Shown here: positions 16,153 through 24,581 of the stretch, piece after piece
Position numbering within the stretch: position 1 is the stretch's first letter
Layout: the number at the start of each line of letters is the position of its first letter
Assembly: GCA_050789255.1 (NCBI GenBank)
Contig: JBOZRQ010000040.1
Location: 25,273 to 89,272, forward strand
DNA: 64,000 bases
Direction of reading: 5' to 3'
Origin: JBOZRQ01 sp050789255
GTDB lineage: Bacteria > Bacillota > Sulfobacillia > Symbiobacteriales > Symbiobacteriaceae
The notes under the pieces: model-generated
What the model was told of the DNA's origin: nothing
Database searches by the model: none
What the model saw: the letters and a program-made list of their open reading frames with translations, nothing else
Program-made: the position numbers and the translations under genes

Positions 16153-17744
16153 AGCGGCCTGCACGCATTCTGATCCTGGGCGGCGGCTACGTGGCCATCA
16201 GCGCGACGCGGGCGCTGCGGTCGGCCATCAAGCGGGGCGAAGTTGAAGTCACCGTGGTCAGCCGGGAGAACTACCACGTGTTCCACGGCTTCGTGTCGGA
16301 GATGGTGACCGGGCGCATCGGGCCAAGCCAGATCCTTAGCCCGGTGCGGCGGATCTTTGCCCCCGCCAAGGTGCATGTGGGCGAGATCGACTCGATCGAC
16401 ACCGCTGAGCAGTGCGTTACGGTGAGCCGGCACCTGGACGGGCGCAAGACCGTACTCCACTATGACCACATTCTGCTGTGTCTGGGCTCCGTGGATAACC
16501 TGGAAGCCTACCCCGGGTTGGGTGAGCATGCCTTCAAGCTGAAGACCTACGACGATTGCTTCCGGCTGCGGAACCACATCCTCACCATGTTCGAGCTGGC
16601 CGAGGTGGAGACCGACCCGGAGGAGCGCCGGCGGCTGCTCACCTTCTTCGTGGCAGGCGGCGGGTATGCCGGCACGGAACTCGCCGGGGAGCTAGGCGAT
16701 TATGTGCGGCTGTTGACGCAGCGGGAGTACCGGTCCATTCGCCGGGAGGAGTGCCGGGTGGTGTTAGTCCACCCCGGCCAGAGCATATTGCCGGAGCTGC
16801 ATGGCAGCGGCCACCCGCGGCTGGTAGAGTACGCCACCCGGCACATGCGAAAGCTTGGCGTCGAGTTGATGACCAGTACCCGGGTCGCCTGGGCGACCCC
16901 CGGCGAGGTCGGGCTTTCCGACGGCACCCGGGTCCCGACCCGCACGATCATCAGCGCGGTGGGCACGAAGCCGGCGCCCCTGCTGGCCACGCTGCCGATC
17001 ACCAAGGATGAGCGCGGCAAGGCGGCCACCGACCGGACCATGCAGGTCCAGGGGGCGCCGAACATTTGGGCCGCGGGCGACTGCGCCGCCGTGCCCCACC
17101 CGAAGGGCGGAACCTGCCCGCCCGTGGGCATCTTTGCGCTCCAGCAGGGCGCCCACGCTGCCAAGAACATGCTGCGGGCGATCCGCGGCGAGCAGTTGAA
17201 GCCGTTCAGCTTCACCGGCCTTGGCCAGGCGGTCTCCATCGGGCGCCGAACGGCGGTGGCCGAGAGCTTTGGCATCGAGTTCAAGGGGCTCATCTGCTGG
17301 CTCATCTGGCGGATGATGCTCTTCACCGTGATCCCGACCTGGGACCGCAGGCTGCGGCTCCTGGCCGACTGGCTGATTTGGCCGCTGGTGGGCCGCGACA
17401 TTGTGGAAATGAGCGTCGCCGACGCCGACGACTACGAGATCAGCCACCAGGTCTACCAGCCCGGCGAGGTGATCGTGGCGCAAGGGCAGGTCGACCGCTA
17501 CCTCTACCTGGTGACCGAGGGCGAGGTGGAGGTGGTCGGGGACGGTCAGGCGCCCACCGTTCTGGGCCCAGGTTGCCACTTCGGCCTGACCTTTGATGTG
17601 CCGGCGCCCTCCGAACTTGTGCGGGCGAGGTCGGTGGTGCGAGTCGCAGCGGTGCGGGAGGATCAGGTCGACCGCCTGAAGGCGCTCCTCGCTCCGCTCA
17701 ATCTGGTAGGCGGCACGGAACAGGCTGGATCGCCTATTGCATAG
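16149..17744 (+). CDS. NDH-2-type FAD/NAD(P) oxidoreductase with C-terminal cNMP-binding-like domain
   Basis: A 531-residue fusion. Residues 1-390 form a type II NADH dehydrogenase-like flavoprotein: ILILGGGYVAISATRAL (FAD), FFVAGGGYAGTELAGEL (NADH), WAAGDCAAVPHPKGGTCPP, and a membrane-associating LICWLIWRMMLFTVIP. Residues about 430-515 match a cyclic-nucleotide-binding jelly roll (YQPGEVIVAQGQVDRYLYLV, TEGEVEVV). The phosphate-binding cassette is degenerate (HFGLTFDVPAPSE instead of FGE-AL..PR), so nucleotide binding is doubtful. ATG 16149 follows GGGGAGGAG and overlaps the oxygenase stop. It is presumably coexpressed with the oxygenase and may supply electrons (inference). Confidence 0.85.
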   Translation: MKRPARILILGGGYVAISATRALRSAIKRGEVEVTVVSRENYHVFHGFVSEMVTGRIGPSQILSPVRRIFAPAKVHVGEIDSIDTAEQCVTVSRHLDGRKTVLHYDHILLCLGSVDNLEAYPGLGEHAFKLKTYDDCFRLRNHILTMFELAEVETDPEERRRLLTFFVAGGGYAGTELAGELGDYVRLLTQREYRSIRREECRVVLVHPGQSILPELHGSGHPRLVEYATRHMRKLGVELMTSTRVAWATPGEVGLSDGTRVPTRTIISAVGTKPAPLLATLPITKDERGKAATDRTMQVQGAPNIWAAGDCAAVPHPKGGTCPPVGIFALQQGAHAAKNMLRAIRGEQLKPFSFTGLGQAVSIGRRTAVAESFGIEFKGLICWLIWRMMLFTVIPTWDRRLRLLADWLIWPLVGRDIVEMSVADADDYEISHQVYQPGEVIVAQGQVDRYLYLVTEGEVEVVGDGQAPTVLGPGCHFGLTFDVPAPSELVRARSVVRVAAVREDQVDRLKALLAPLNLVGGTEQAGSPIA

Positions 17745-17772
17745 TTATACATGTAGCGTTATAATCATGCAA
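17737..17772 (+). promoter_or_regulatory. paired ARG box containing the argG promoter
   Basis: ARG-box cores TGCATAGTTATACA (17738-17751) and GTTATAATCATGCA (17758-17771) start 20 bp apart. TTGCAT (17737-17742), 17 nt, then TATAAT (17760-17765) make a very good sigma-A promoter within the pair. It starts seven bases before the end of the upstream oxidoreductase gene, overlapping its stop codon. Confidence 0.85.
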
Positions 17773-17820
17773 GACCGTCCGCAGGTACCCCTGTAAGATT
17801 AAGGAGGCGCCCTGAAGAGC

Positions 17821-19029
17821 ATGGCGAAGAAGAAGTGCGTGTTGGCCTACTCTGGTGGCCTGGACACCTCGGTAGCGATTCACTGGATCAAGGAGAACTA
17901 CGACTGCGACGTCGTCGCCATGTCCGCCGACGTGGGCGCCAACGATAAGGACCTGGACTTCATCAAGCAGAAGGCGCTCAGCATTGGCGCCTCGGCTAGC
18001 TATATCTACGATGCGAAGGACGACTTCGCCTATAACTTCATCCTGCCGACCCTGAAGGCCAACGCCATCTACGAGAGCAAGTACTACCTCTCCGCCTCGC
18101 TCTCCCGCCCGCTGATCTCCAAGCTGCTGGTGGAGGTGGCCGAGAAGGAGGGCGCCGACTTCGTCGCCCACGGCTGCACCGGCAAGGGCAACGACCAGGT
18201 CCGCTTCGAGGTCTCCGTGGCGGCGCTCAACCCGAACCTGAAAGTGATCGCCCCCGTGCGTGACTGGGGCTGGAGCCGGGAAGAGGAGATCGACTACGCC
18301 TCCAAGCACGGCATTCCCGTGCCCGTGGGCAAGGAGAACCCCTTCTCGCTGGACGTCAACCTCTGGGGCCGCTCATGCGAGGCTGGCGTGCTGGAGGACC
18401 CCTGGGCCGAGGCGCCCGAGGCGGCCTTCGAGTGGACCGTCAACCCCAAGGACGCCCCGAACGAGCCCGAGTATGTGGAGATCGGCTTTGAGAAGGGCGT
18501 GCCCGTTTCGGTCAATGGCGAGTCGATGGGCCTTGTCAAGCTGATCGAGACCGTCCATAACATCGCCGCCGCTCACGGCGTGGGCCGGATCGACCACGTG
18601 GAGAACCGCCTGGTGGGCATCAAGTCCCGCGAGGTATACGAAATGCCGGCCGCTACGGTCCTCACCCTGGCTCACAAGGAGCTGGAGACCGTCACCCTGC
18701 CCCGCGAGCTGCACCACTTCAAGCTGGGCCTGGAGCAGAAGTACGCCGAAATGGTCTACTTCGGCCTGTGGTTCCACCCCCTGAAGCAGGCGCTGGACGC
18801 CTTCATCGACAAGAGCCAGGAGACGGTGACTGGCACCGTGCGGGTCAAGCTGTTCAAGGGTACCGCCCAGTGCGTCGGCCGCAAGTCGCCGGTTACGCTG
18901 TACAGCTATGACCTGGCCACCTACGACAAGGCCGACAAGTTCGACCACAAGGCCGCCAAGGGCTTCATCGACATCTTCGGCCTGCCGACGAAGGTCTTCT
19001 CCGCCGTCCAGAAGAACGCCGCCAAGTAA
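17821..19029 (+). CDS. argG: argininosuccinate synthase
   Basis: A 402-residue enzyme joining citrulline and aspartate with ATP. Motifs: the PP-loop VLAYSGGLDTSVAI at residue 7, SASLSRPLISKLLVEVA, DFVAHGCTGKGNDQVRFE, and PVGKENPFSLDVNLWGRSCE. Length is standard. The ATG follows GGAGGCG at about 12 nt, slightly long. It is a monocistronic unit behind its own ARG-box promoter and ends at a strong terminator. Confidence 0.96.
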   Translation: MAKKKCVLAYSGGLDTSVAIHWIKENYDCDVVAMSADVGANDKDLDFIKQKALSIGASASYIYDAKDDFAYNFILPTLKANAIYESKYYLSASLSRPLISKLLVEVAEKEGADFVAHGCTGKGNDQVRFEVSVAALNPNLKVIAPVRDWGWSREEEIDYASKHGIPVPVGKENPFSLDVNLWGRSCEAGVLEDPWAEAPEAAFEWTVNPKDAPNEPEYVEIGFEKGVPVSVNGESMGLVKLIETVHNIAAAHGVGRIDHVENRLVGIKSREVYEMPAATVLTLAHKELETVTLPRELHHFKLGLEQKYAEMVYFGLWFHPLKQALDAFIDKSQETVTGTVRVKLFKGTAQCVGRKSPVTLYSYDLATYDKADKFDHKAAKGFIDIFGLPTKVFSAVQKNAAK

Positions 19030-19038
19030 GTAGTTCAC

Positions 19039-19067
19039 AAGGCCGCCCCTTGCCGGGCGGCCTTTTT
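19039..19067 (+). terminator. argG terminator
   Basis: AAGGCCGCCC (from 19039) pairs with GGGCGGCCTT around a TTGCC-type loop and runs into TTTTT. Confidence 0.92.
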
Positions 19068-19078
19068 CACCGCGGCCC

Positions 19079-19675
19079 GTGCCCGATGTGCAGACTGTGG
19101 CCGGCCTGTTCCAGGAGATGTCCACCGCTGTTGACCGGACCACGACTTCCGCCCGGGAAGTGGCAGAGGGCGCCGTCAAAGCGGCGGAGATCGCCCGTTC
19201 CGGCGGCGCTGTGGTCGAACGGACAGTCGTATCCATGGATTCGAACCACCAGGTGGTGGAGCAGGGAGCAGCCCGCATCCGTGACCTCGGCAAGCTCTCG
19301 CATGAGATCAGCGCCATCACCGACAAGCTCGCATCCCGTTCCGCCGCCGAAGCCGGCGTAACCCTGCAGCAAATCCTTTCAACGGTCGACCATGCAGCGA
19401 AGTCGGTAGGAGAGATCGCATCGCTGGCAGCCGGGACCACGCAACAGGCCCAGAGCGTGGTGGACGCCTTTGCAACGATCGCGAGCACCATTGAAGCCAA
19501 CTCGTTCTACATGGTGGAGATGGGTGCGGGTGCCGCCACGGTGGACCACGCGGTGGGGCAGATTGCCGCCACGTCCCAAAGCAACGCAGATGCCACGGAA
19601 AGTGTTTCGGCGGTCGTCCAGCAGCTGAGCGCTTCCGCTGAGCTGCGCGGCCAGGTCGGGCGTTTCCGTTTGTAG
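19079..19675 (+). pseudogene. remnant of a methyl-accepting chemotaxis protein signalling domain
   Basis: The 198-residue frame reads as an MCP cytoplasmic coiled coil (AVDRTTTSAREVAEGAVKAA, LGKLSHEISAITDKL, then GEIASLAAGTTQQAQSV and AVGQIAATSQSNADATESVS). It lacks the near-invariant hairpin tip (D-I-A-x-Q-T-N-L-L-A-L-N-A-A-x-E-A-A-R). The sequence jumps from ITDKLA to SRSAAEAGVTLQQIL, consistent with an in-frame deletion of the tip. There is no sensor, membrane segment or HAMP, no Shine-Dalgarno, and it begins straight after the argG terminator. I therefore call it a decayed fragment. A short functional protein is possible but unlikely. Confidence 0.75.
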
Positions 19676-19689
19676 TGGTTCCAGCCGCT

Positions 19690-19717
19690 AGGCCGCCCTC
19701 CCAGGGGGCGGCCTTCT
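19690..19717 (+). terminator. terminator after the MCP remnant
   Basis: AGGCCGCCC pairs with GGGCGGCCT around TCCCAGG, followed by TCTT. It is probably the original terminator of the chemotaxis gene. Confidence 0.7.
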
Positions 19718-19781
19718 TGCTGAAGTGGCAGGAATGACCTTACACGAGGAGAATACCCGTTAGTACGAGGGGGGAACTGCC

Positions 19782-20390
19782 GTGACGCGTACATACTATC
19801 GCCTCTCGCTCAGCGCTGTGTGTGCCTTTGCGGCGCTCGCTGGCCCCGTGATCTTCCTGGAGGACCGCCTTCGCGTGGGTTATTTGATCGGGGGGCTGGC
19901 GGCTGCCCTGCTAACCTGGGGTCTTCTGTGGGTGGTGATGGCCATGGAGCCTCACCTGTCGACCGTGTTGCTGGGGGTAGCCGGGGCCAGCGCCGCGGTC
20001 TTCTCCTGGATGCGAATCTCCATGGTCACGGTCTTTGCGGTCATCCCACACGTGCTGCAGGCGGGGCTTTCTCGCTTCGATCCGGTGTGGCTTATGGGTG
20101 GGCTGGCGCCGCTGGTGATCGTGGCGGTTGCCTGGTGGCGGGCCGGCCATGACTCCACACCGCTGGGACGGGCTCTGCTATCGGGTCTCTTCCGCTTCTC
20201 GGGGCCGCTGCTTGGGCTTACCCTGGCGGTAAAGGCCCTGGGTCTGGCCAAGCAGTACGTCTGGCTGTCACTGTTTACCGGTGTCATGTTCCTGGTGCTC
20301 GACGGGTTGGGCGCCGGTGGCGACCTGCCGCTCCGAACCGGCTCCGACCGGGAGTTGGGCGGTTCGGATCCCAATCTGTTTACACTTTAA
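19782..20390 (+). CDS. integral membrane protein, unknown function
   Basis: A 202-residue protein with about six hydrophobic helices (LSAVCAFAALAGPVIFL, LIGGLAAALLTWGLLWVVMA, VLLGVAGASAAVFSW, LAPLVIVAVAWW and others) and a short polar tail GSDRELGGSDPNLFTL. GTG start after GAGGGGGG. No family recognised. Its last codons overlap the -35 element of the next transcript's promoter. Confidence 0.7.
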   Translation: MTRTYYRLSLSAVCAFAALAGPVIFLEDRLRVGYLIGGLAAALLTWGLLWVVMAMEPHLSTVLLGVAGASAAVFSWMRISMVTVFAVIPHVLQAGLSRFDPVWLMGGLAPLVIVAVAWWRAGHDSTPLGRALLSGLFRFSGPLLGLTLAVKALGLAKQYVWLSLFTGVMFLVLDGLGAGGDLPLRTGSDRELGGSDPNLFTL

Positions 20391-20407
20391 GAAACGTTTG
20401 CTACAAT
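20379..20407 (+). promoter_or_regulatory. sigma-A promoter of the efflux-gene leader
   Basis: TTTACA (20379-20384) and TACAAT (20402-20407) are 17 nt apart; the start point would be near 20414. It drives the leader-peptide/attenuator region ahead of the MFS gene. Confidence 0.75.
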
Positions 20408-20432
20408 AGCCGGGATTGGAGGTGTGTCCGCA

Positions 20433-20510
20433 ATGCCTCTCTGGCGTTTGTACCAGTGTCCCATGAAAAAGGCGCGTGGGGAGGGGGAAAGTATGCCCTT
20501 TTGGGCCTAG
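20433..20510 (+). CDS. 25-residue leader peptide upstream of MFS efflux gene
   Basis: ATG 20433 lies eight nt after a near-perfect GGAGGTG (20418-20424) and opens a 25-codon frame ending TAG at 20508. The peptide begins MPLWRLYQCP and ends MPFWA. It sits between a good promoter and an intrinsic terminator that precedes the real efflux gene. The frame is flanked by an 8-bp inverted repeat (GTGTCCGC 20424-20431, GCGGACAC 20510-20517). This arrangement is that of ribosome-stalling leaders controlling antibiotic-resistance genes. The peptide matches no leader I know, and the inducing drug is unknown. Confidence 0.7.
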   Translation: MPLWRLYQCPMKKARGEGESMPFWA

Positions 20511-20566
20511 CGGACACCCATTAGCCAGCTGCCAGCTGGCACCCACGGGAACAACCCCGACCGTGG
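20475..20566 (+). promoter_or_regulatory. alternative RNA pairings: anti-antiterminator and antiterminator
   Basis: CGTGGG inside the leader reading frame (20475-20480, codons 15-16) can pair with CCCACG (20542-20547). CCACGG (20543-20548) can instead pair with CCGTGG (20561-20566), which is the 5' arm of the terminator. The two pairings exclude each other. A ribosome stalled on about codons 9-15 would free the second pairing and block the terminator. GCCAGC/GCTGGC (20524-20540) is a further local hairpin. The base pairs are visible; the switching logic is inferred. Confidence 0.55.
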
Positions 20567-20599
20567 CAGAGGCGTATGCGCTCTGCCACGGTCTTTTAT
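20559..20599 (+). terminator. intrinsic terminator (attenuator) before the MFS gene
   Basis: GACCGTGGCAGAG (20559-20571) pairs perfectly with CTCTGCCACGGTC (20581-20593) across a nine-nt loop and is followed by TTTTATT. The efflux gene's own AGGAGG comes only 15 nt later, so the terminator acts in the 5' leader rather than at a gene end. Confidence 0.88.
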
Positions 20600-20624
20600 T
20601 ATGCCTTTTAGGAGGACTCACGTT

Positions 20625-21812
20625 ATGGACCGTCGCCTTAGCCGTAACATCTGGGCTCTGACCGTTGCTACGGGCATCTCCCGGTTTGGTGACCACTTTC
20701 AGTTCCTGGCGGTCGCCACCGTCACCTACGCCATGACTCGCTCCCCGCTTGCCACAGCGGTCCAGTCCGCCATTCCGTTTCTGCCCTATGTGCTCTTCGC
20801 CCGGTGGGGGGGAGCGGCGGCTGACCGCTTCAATCCCAGGGTAGTCTTTGGGGTCACCCACGTGCTCCGGGCGCTGCTCGCCCTGAGCTATCTGCTGACC
20901 GATAACTTCCTGGTCATGTTTGCTCTCAACTTTGTCGGCGCTACCATTGGCGTCTTCATGGGGCCCTCCCGGGCAGCCCTGCTGCCCAAACTGGTCGGCC
21001 GGGAGCACCTCCTGAAGGTAAACGCCCGGCAGAGCACCGTCACCGGCGTTGCTGAACTGTTCGGCCCGGCAATCGCCGGGTGGGCCGTGCTGCAGTGGGG
21101 CAGCCACTGGTCGTTTATCATCAACGCCCTCAGCTTCTTGGCGCCCGCCACGGCCATGCTGCTGGTCCGTGAGGTATCGGGCGACAAGGCCGCAGCCCGC
21201 AAGAATGGCGCGGCTGCGCCGAAGGAAAGCACCTGGCTCTTCCTGAAGGGGCGCCCTGACCTGATGAAGCTGCTGGCCGCCCATGGCATCTTCATGTTTG
21301 GCATGTGGGCCGTCAACGGCACCTATTTCCCCTATGTAGTGGAGGTGCTTGGCAAGGGCACCGAAGCGGTGGGCTGGGCGATTTCGGCTTACTTCGGCGC
21401 CAGCCTGCTGGTCGGGTTCGTCCTGGAGCGCTGGGGTCAGCACCTGCGCAGCCAGCGGCTGCTCATGGGCGGATACGTGAGTGGTTCCCTGGTCTGGGTG
21501 ACCTACACCCTGGTCCACTCCGTGCCGCTGATGGTGGGCCTCAACCTGCTCGACGGCACCGTGTACACCTGGGCCACGACCCTCTTCACCACCCGCGTTC
21601 AGGAGGAGGCGCCGGACGGCTCCGTCGGCCGGATTACCGCCTTTATGCGGGGCATCGAGGACTTCTGCTGCATCGTGGGCATTCTGTCCGGGGGCGTCGT
21701 GGCGACCTACTTCGGGGTGGTCACGGGCTTCCGGGTCGCCGCAGGGCTGTGTGTCGGGCTTCTGGGGCTACTGATCATCGGCTCGGCCTACCGCCGGCTG
21801 AGGATTGCATGA
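20625..21812 (+). CDS. MFS efflux transporter (MefA/EntS-like)
   Basis: A 395-residue 12-helix major facilitator of the MFS_3 type that includes macrolide (Mef) and enterobactin (EntS) exporters. N-terminal WALTVATGISRFGDHFQFLA is followed by motif A-like GGAAADRFNPRVV after helix 2. NARQSTVTGVAELFGPAIAG is typical of the group. ATG 20625 follows TAGGAGGAC; eight upstream in-frame codons overlap the terminator and were excluded. Expression is probably inducible through the leader attenuator. A role in exporting a ribosome-targeting antibiotic is inferred from that control, not from the sequence of the pump. Confidence 0.85.
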   Translation: MDRRLSRNIWALTVATGISRFGDHFQFLAVATVTYAMTRSPLATAVQSAIPFLPYVLFARWGGAAADRFNPRVVFGVTHVLRALLALSYLLTDNFLVMFALNFVGATIGVFMGPSRAALLPKLVGREHLLKVNARQSTVTGVAELFGPAIAGWAVLQWGSHWSFIINALSFLAPATAMLLVREVSGDKAAARKNGAAAPKESTWLFLKGRPDLMKLLAAHGIFMFGMWAVNGTYFPYVVEVLGKGTEAVGWAISAYFGASLLVGFVLERWGQHLRSQRLLMGGYVSGSLVWVTYTLVHSVPLMVGLNLLDGTVYTWATTLFTTRVQEEAPDGSVGRITAFMRGIEDFCCIVGILSGGVVATYFGVVTGFRVAAGLCVGLLGLLIIGSAYRRLRIA

Positions 21813-21840
21813 GTATACATCAAATAGTATACTTATGCGG
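21805..21840 (+). promoter_or_regulatory. paired ARG box containing the argH promoter
   Basis: ARG-box cores TGCATGAGTATACA (21806-21819) and AGTATACTTATGCG (21826-21839) start 20 bp apart. TTGCAT (21805-21810), 17 nt, then TATACT (21828-21833) form the promoter. It overlaps the final codons of the efflux gene. Confidence 0.85.
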
Positions 21841-21868
21841 AGTGATTCAAGTGAGGTGTTGATCGCCC

Positions 21869-23254
<1,386 letters not shown>

Positions 23255-23264
23255 CGATACCCGG

Positions 23265-23298
23265 AACGGCCTGCACCGCAAGGAGCAGGCCGTTTTTC
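23265..23298 (+). terminator. argH terminator
   Basis: AACGGCCTGC (23265-23274) pairs with GCAGGCCGTT (23285-23294), then TTTT. Confidence 0.9.
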
Positions 23299-23403
23299 TA
23301 TCCCCATTTCGATACACATGGACTCTGGAAACGGTGCCAAGGTTTAAGGTATAATTGTCTCGAACATACAGTTATTTTACGCTTGTGAAAGGGGATTCGC
23401 CGC

Positions 23404-24375
23404 ATGAAGGAGCAGCCCTTGATTCTGCTCGTGGACGATGATGCCTATGTGCGGCGCTTTTTCGGCCAGCAGTTGAAGCAGGCTGGTTACCGGGTGGACG
23501 AGGTCGAGAGTGGGGACCGGGCCCTGGAAGCAATACGCTCGCTGCGCCCGGACCTGGTGCTGCTCGACATTCTGATGCCCGGGCTGAACGGCCTGGCCGT
23601 ATGCGCCCGCATGCGCGTCGACGCTGAGGTAGGGGACACCCCGGTCCTGTTCCTGAGCTCCGCCGACGACATTCCCACCAAGGCCGCCGGCTTTCAGCTG
23701 GGCGCCCACGACTTCCTCTCCAAGACCATCGACCCCCGGGAGCTGGAGATTCGGGTGAAGGCGGCCCTGGCGGCCAAGCTGCAGCGCGACGCCCTCAAGG
23801 AGGCGGCGATTCGCCTGCGGAGCGAGGCCCTGCGGCTCCAGCAGGAGGCACAGGTCGACCCGCTCACAGGGCTTCCGAACCGGCGAGCCCTCATGGAGGG
23901 GGGCGACCGAGCCATGTACCTGGCCAGGTACATGGAACAGCCCGTCTCCCTGTACATGATCGATGTGGACCACTTTAAGAAGGTCAACGACACCTGGGGC
24001 CATGCAGCAGGGGACCGCATCCTCAAGCAGGTGGCGACCCGCATCCGGGCCAACCTGCGGGAAGGGGATCTGTGCGCCCGCTTCGGCGGCGAGGAGTTCT
24101 CGGCGGTGCTCCCCGGCGCCAACCTCGGCGATGCGGTTGGGGTAGCCGAGCGCATTCGCCAGTGCATCGAAGCGCACCGGTTCTCCGCAGGGAAGGAGAA
24201 GGTGAGGGTCACGGTCTCCGTTGGGATCGCAGCGTTCCCGCAGGACGGGGCGACGCTGGAGGAGCTCCTGGAAGTAGCCGACCAGCGGCTGTATGCGGCA
24301 AAGGGGTCCGGGCGCAACCGGGTGATGCCGTCCGGGAAGCCGGAGCAGCCGGGCGCCGAGGTGCGGGGCGGGTGA
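23404..24375 (+). CDS. response regulator with GGDEF diguanylate cyclase output
   Basis: A 323-residue protein. The receiver domain (residues 5-120) has the acidic pair DDD, the phospho-acceptor Asp in LVLLDILMPGLNG and Lys in FLSKTIDP. A short coiled-coil linker leads to a GGDEF domain (about 155-315) with DPLTGLPNRRALM, DVDHFKKVND and active-site GGEEF, so it should make cyclic di-GMP. The Arg-x-x-Asp inhibitory site before GGEEF appears as RAN-LREGD and is uncertain. ATG after GAAAGGGGA; a TATAAT lies at 23350-23355 without a clear -35. No cognate kinase is adjacent. Confidence 0.92.
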   Translation: MKEQPLILLVDDDAYVRRFFGQQLKQAGYRVDEVESGDRALEAIRSLRPDLVLLDILMPGLNGLAVCARMRVDAEVGDTPVLFLSSADDIPTKAAGFQLGAHDFLSKTIDPRELEIRVKAALAAKLQRDALKEAAIRLRSEALRLQQEAQVDPLTGLPNRRALMEGGDRAMYLARYMEQPVSLYMIDVDHFKKVNDTWGHAAGDRILKQVATRIRANLREGDLCARFGGEEFSAVLPGANLGDAVGVAERIRQCIEAHRFSAGKEKVRVTVSVGIAAFPQDGATLEELLEVADQRLYAAKGSGRNRVMPSGKPEQPGAEVRGG

Positions 24376-24391
24376 TTTCCCGCCCCTTTTT
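24365..24391 (+). terminator. terminator overlapping the GGDEF stop codon
   Basis: GGGGCGGG (24365-24372) pairs with CCCGCCCC (24379-24386), then TTTTT. The stop codon 24373-24375 is in the loop. Confidence 0.88.
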
Positions 24392-24403
24392 CGTTCCCAC
24401 CTA

Positions 24404-24440
24404 TTGCATAAATATGCGGCATCCATTTATACTTATGCAG
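24404..24440 (+). promoter_or_regulatory. paired ARG box containing a carA promoter
   Basis: ARG-box cores TGCATAAATATGCG (24405-24418) and TTTATACTTATGCA (24426-24439) start 21 bp apart. TTGCAT (24404-24409) and TATACT (24428-24433) are 18 nt apart, one longer than at argB, argG and argH. Confidence 0.82.
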
Positions 24441-24473
24441 GAGGACGCGACCAGTTCAGGCTGCTATTTCGTA

Positions 24474-24502
24474 TTGATTCGCGGCGGCACGAGCGCTATA
24501 AT
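24474..24502 (+). promoter_or_regulatory. second putative carA promoter, outside the ARG boxes
   Basis: TTGATT (24474-24479), 17 nt, TATAAT (24497-24502). It lies 35 bp beyond the ARG boxes and could give arginine-independent carA transcription for pyrimidine synthesis. That role is inference. Confidence 0.55.
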
Positions 24503-24581
24503 CCTGGAAGGACAACTAGGTCTCCCAGCCGCGGATTAAACGGGTGCAGCGACGCCCGGATCTTTAGGAGGGTACCGCCAT

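Noticed and set aside
19225..19300. GGTTCGAATCC-like string on the minus strand resembling a tRNA T-arm
   Set aside because: No acceptor, D-arm or anticodon stem can be built around it and no CCA end follows; it lies in the MCP remnant.
20520..20560. Possible T-box riboswitch before the MFS gene
   Set aside because: No AGGGUGGNACCGCG T-box sequence or specifier hairpin is present; the leader peptide and competing helices explain the structure better.
20410..20600. 6S RNA or another known riboswitch class in the same leader
   Set aside because: The fold lacks the long paired rod of 6S RNA, and none of the conserved riboswitch cores I can recall (TPP, FMN, SAM, lysine, guanidine, Mn, fluoride) is visible.
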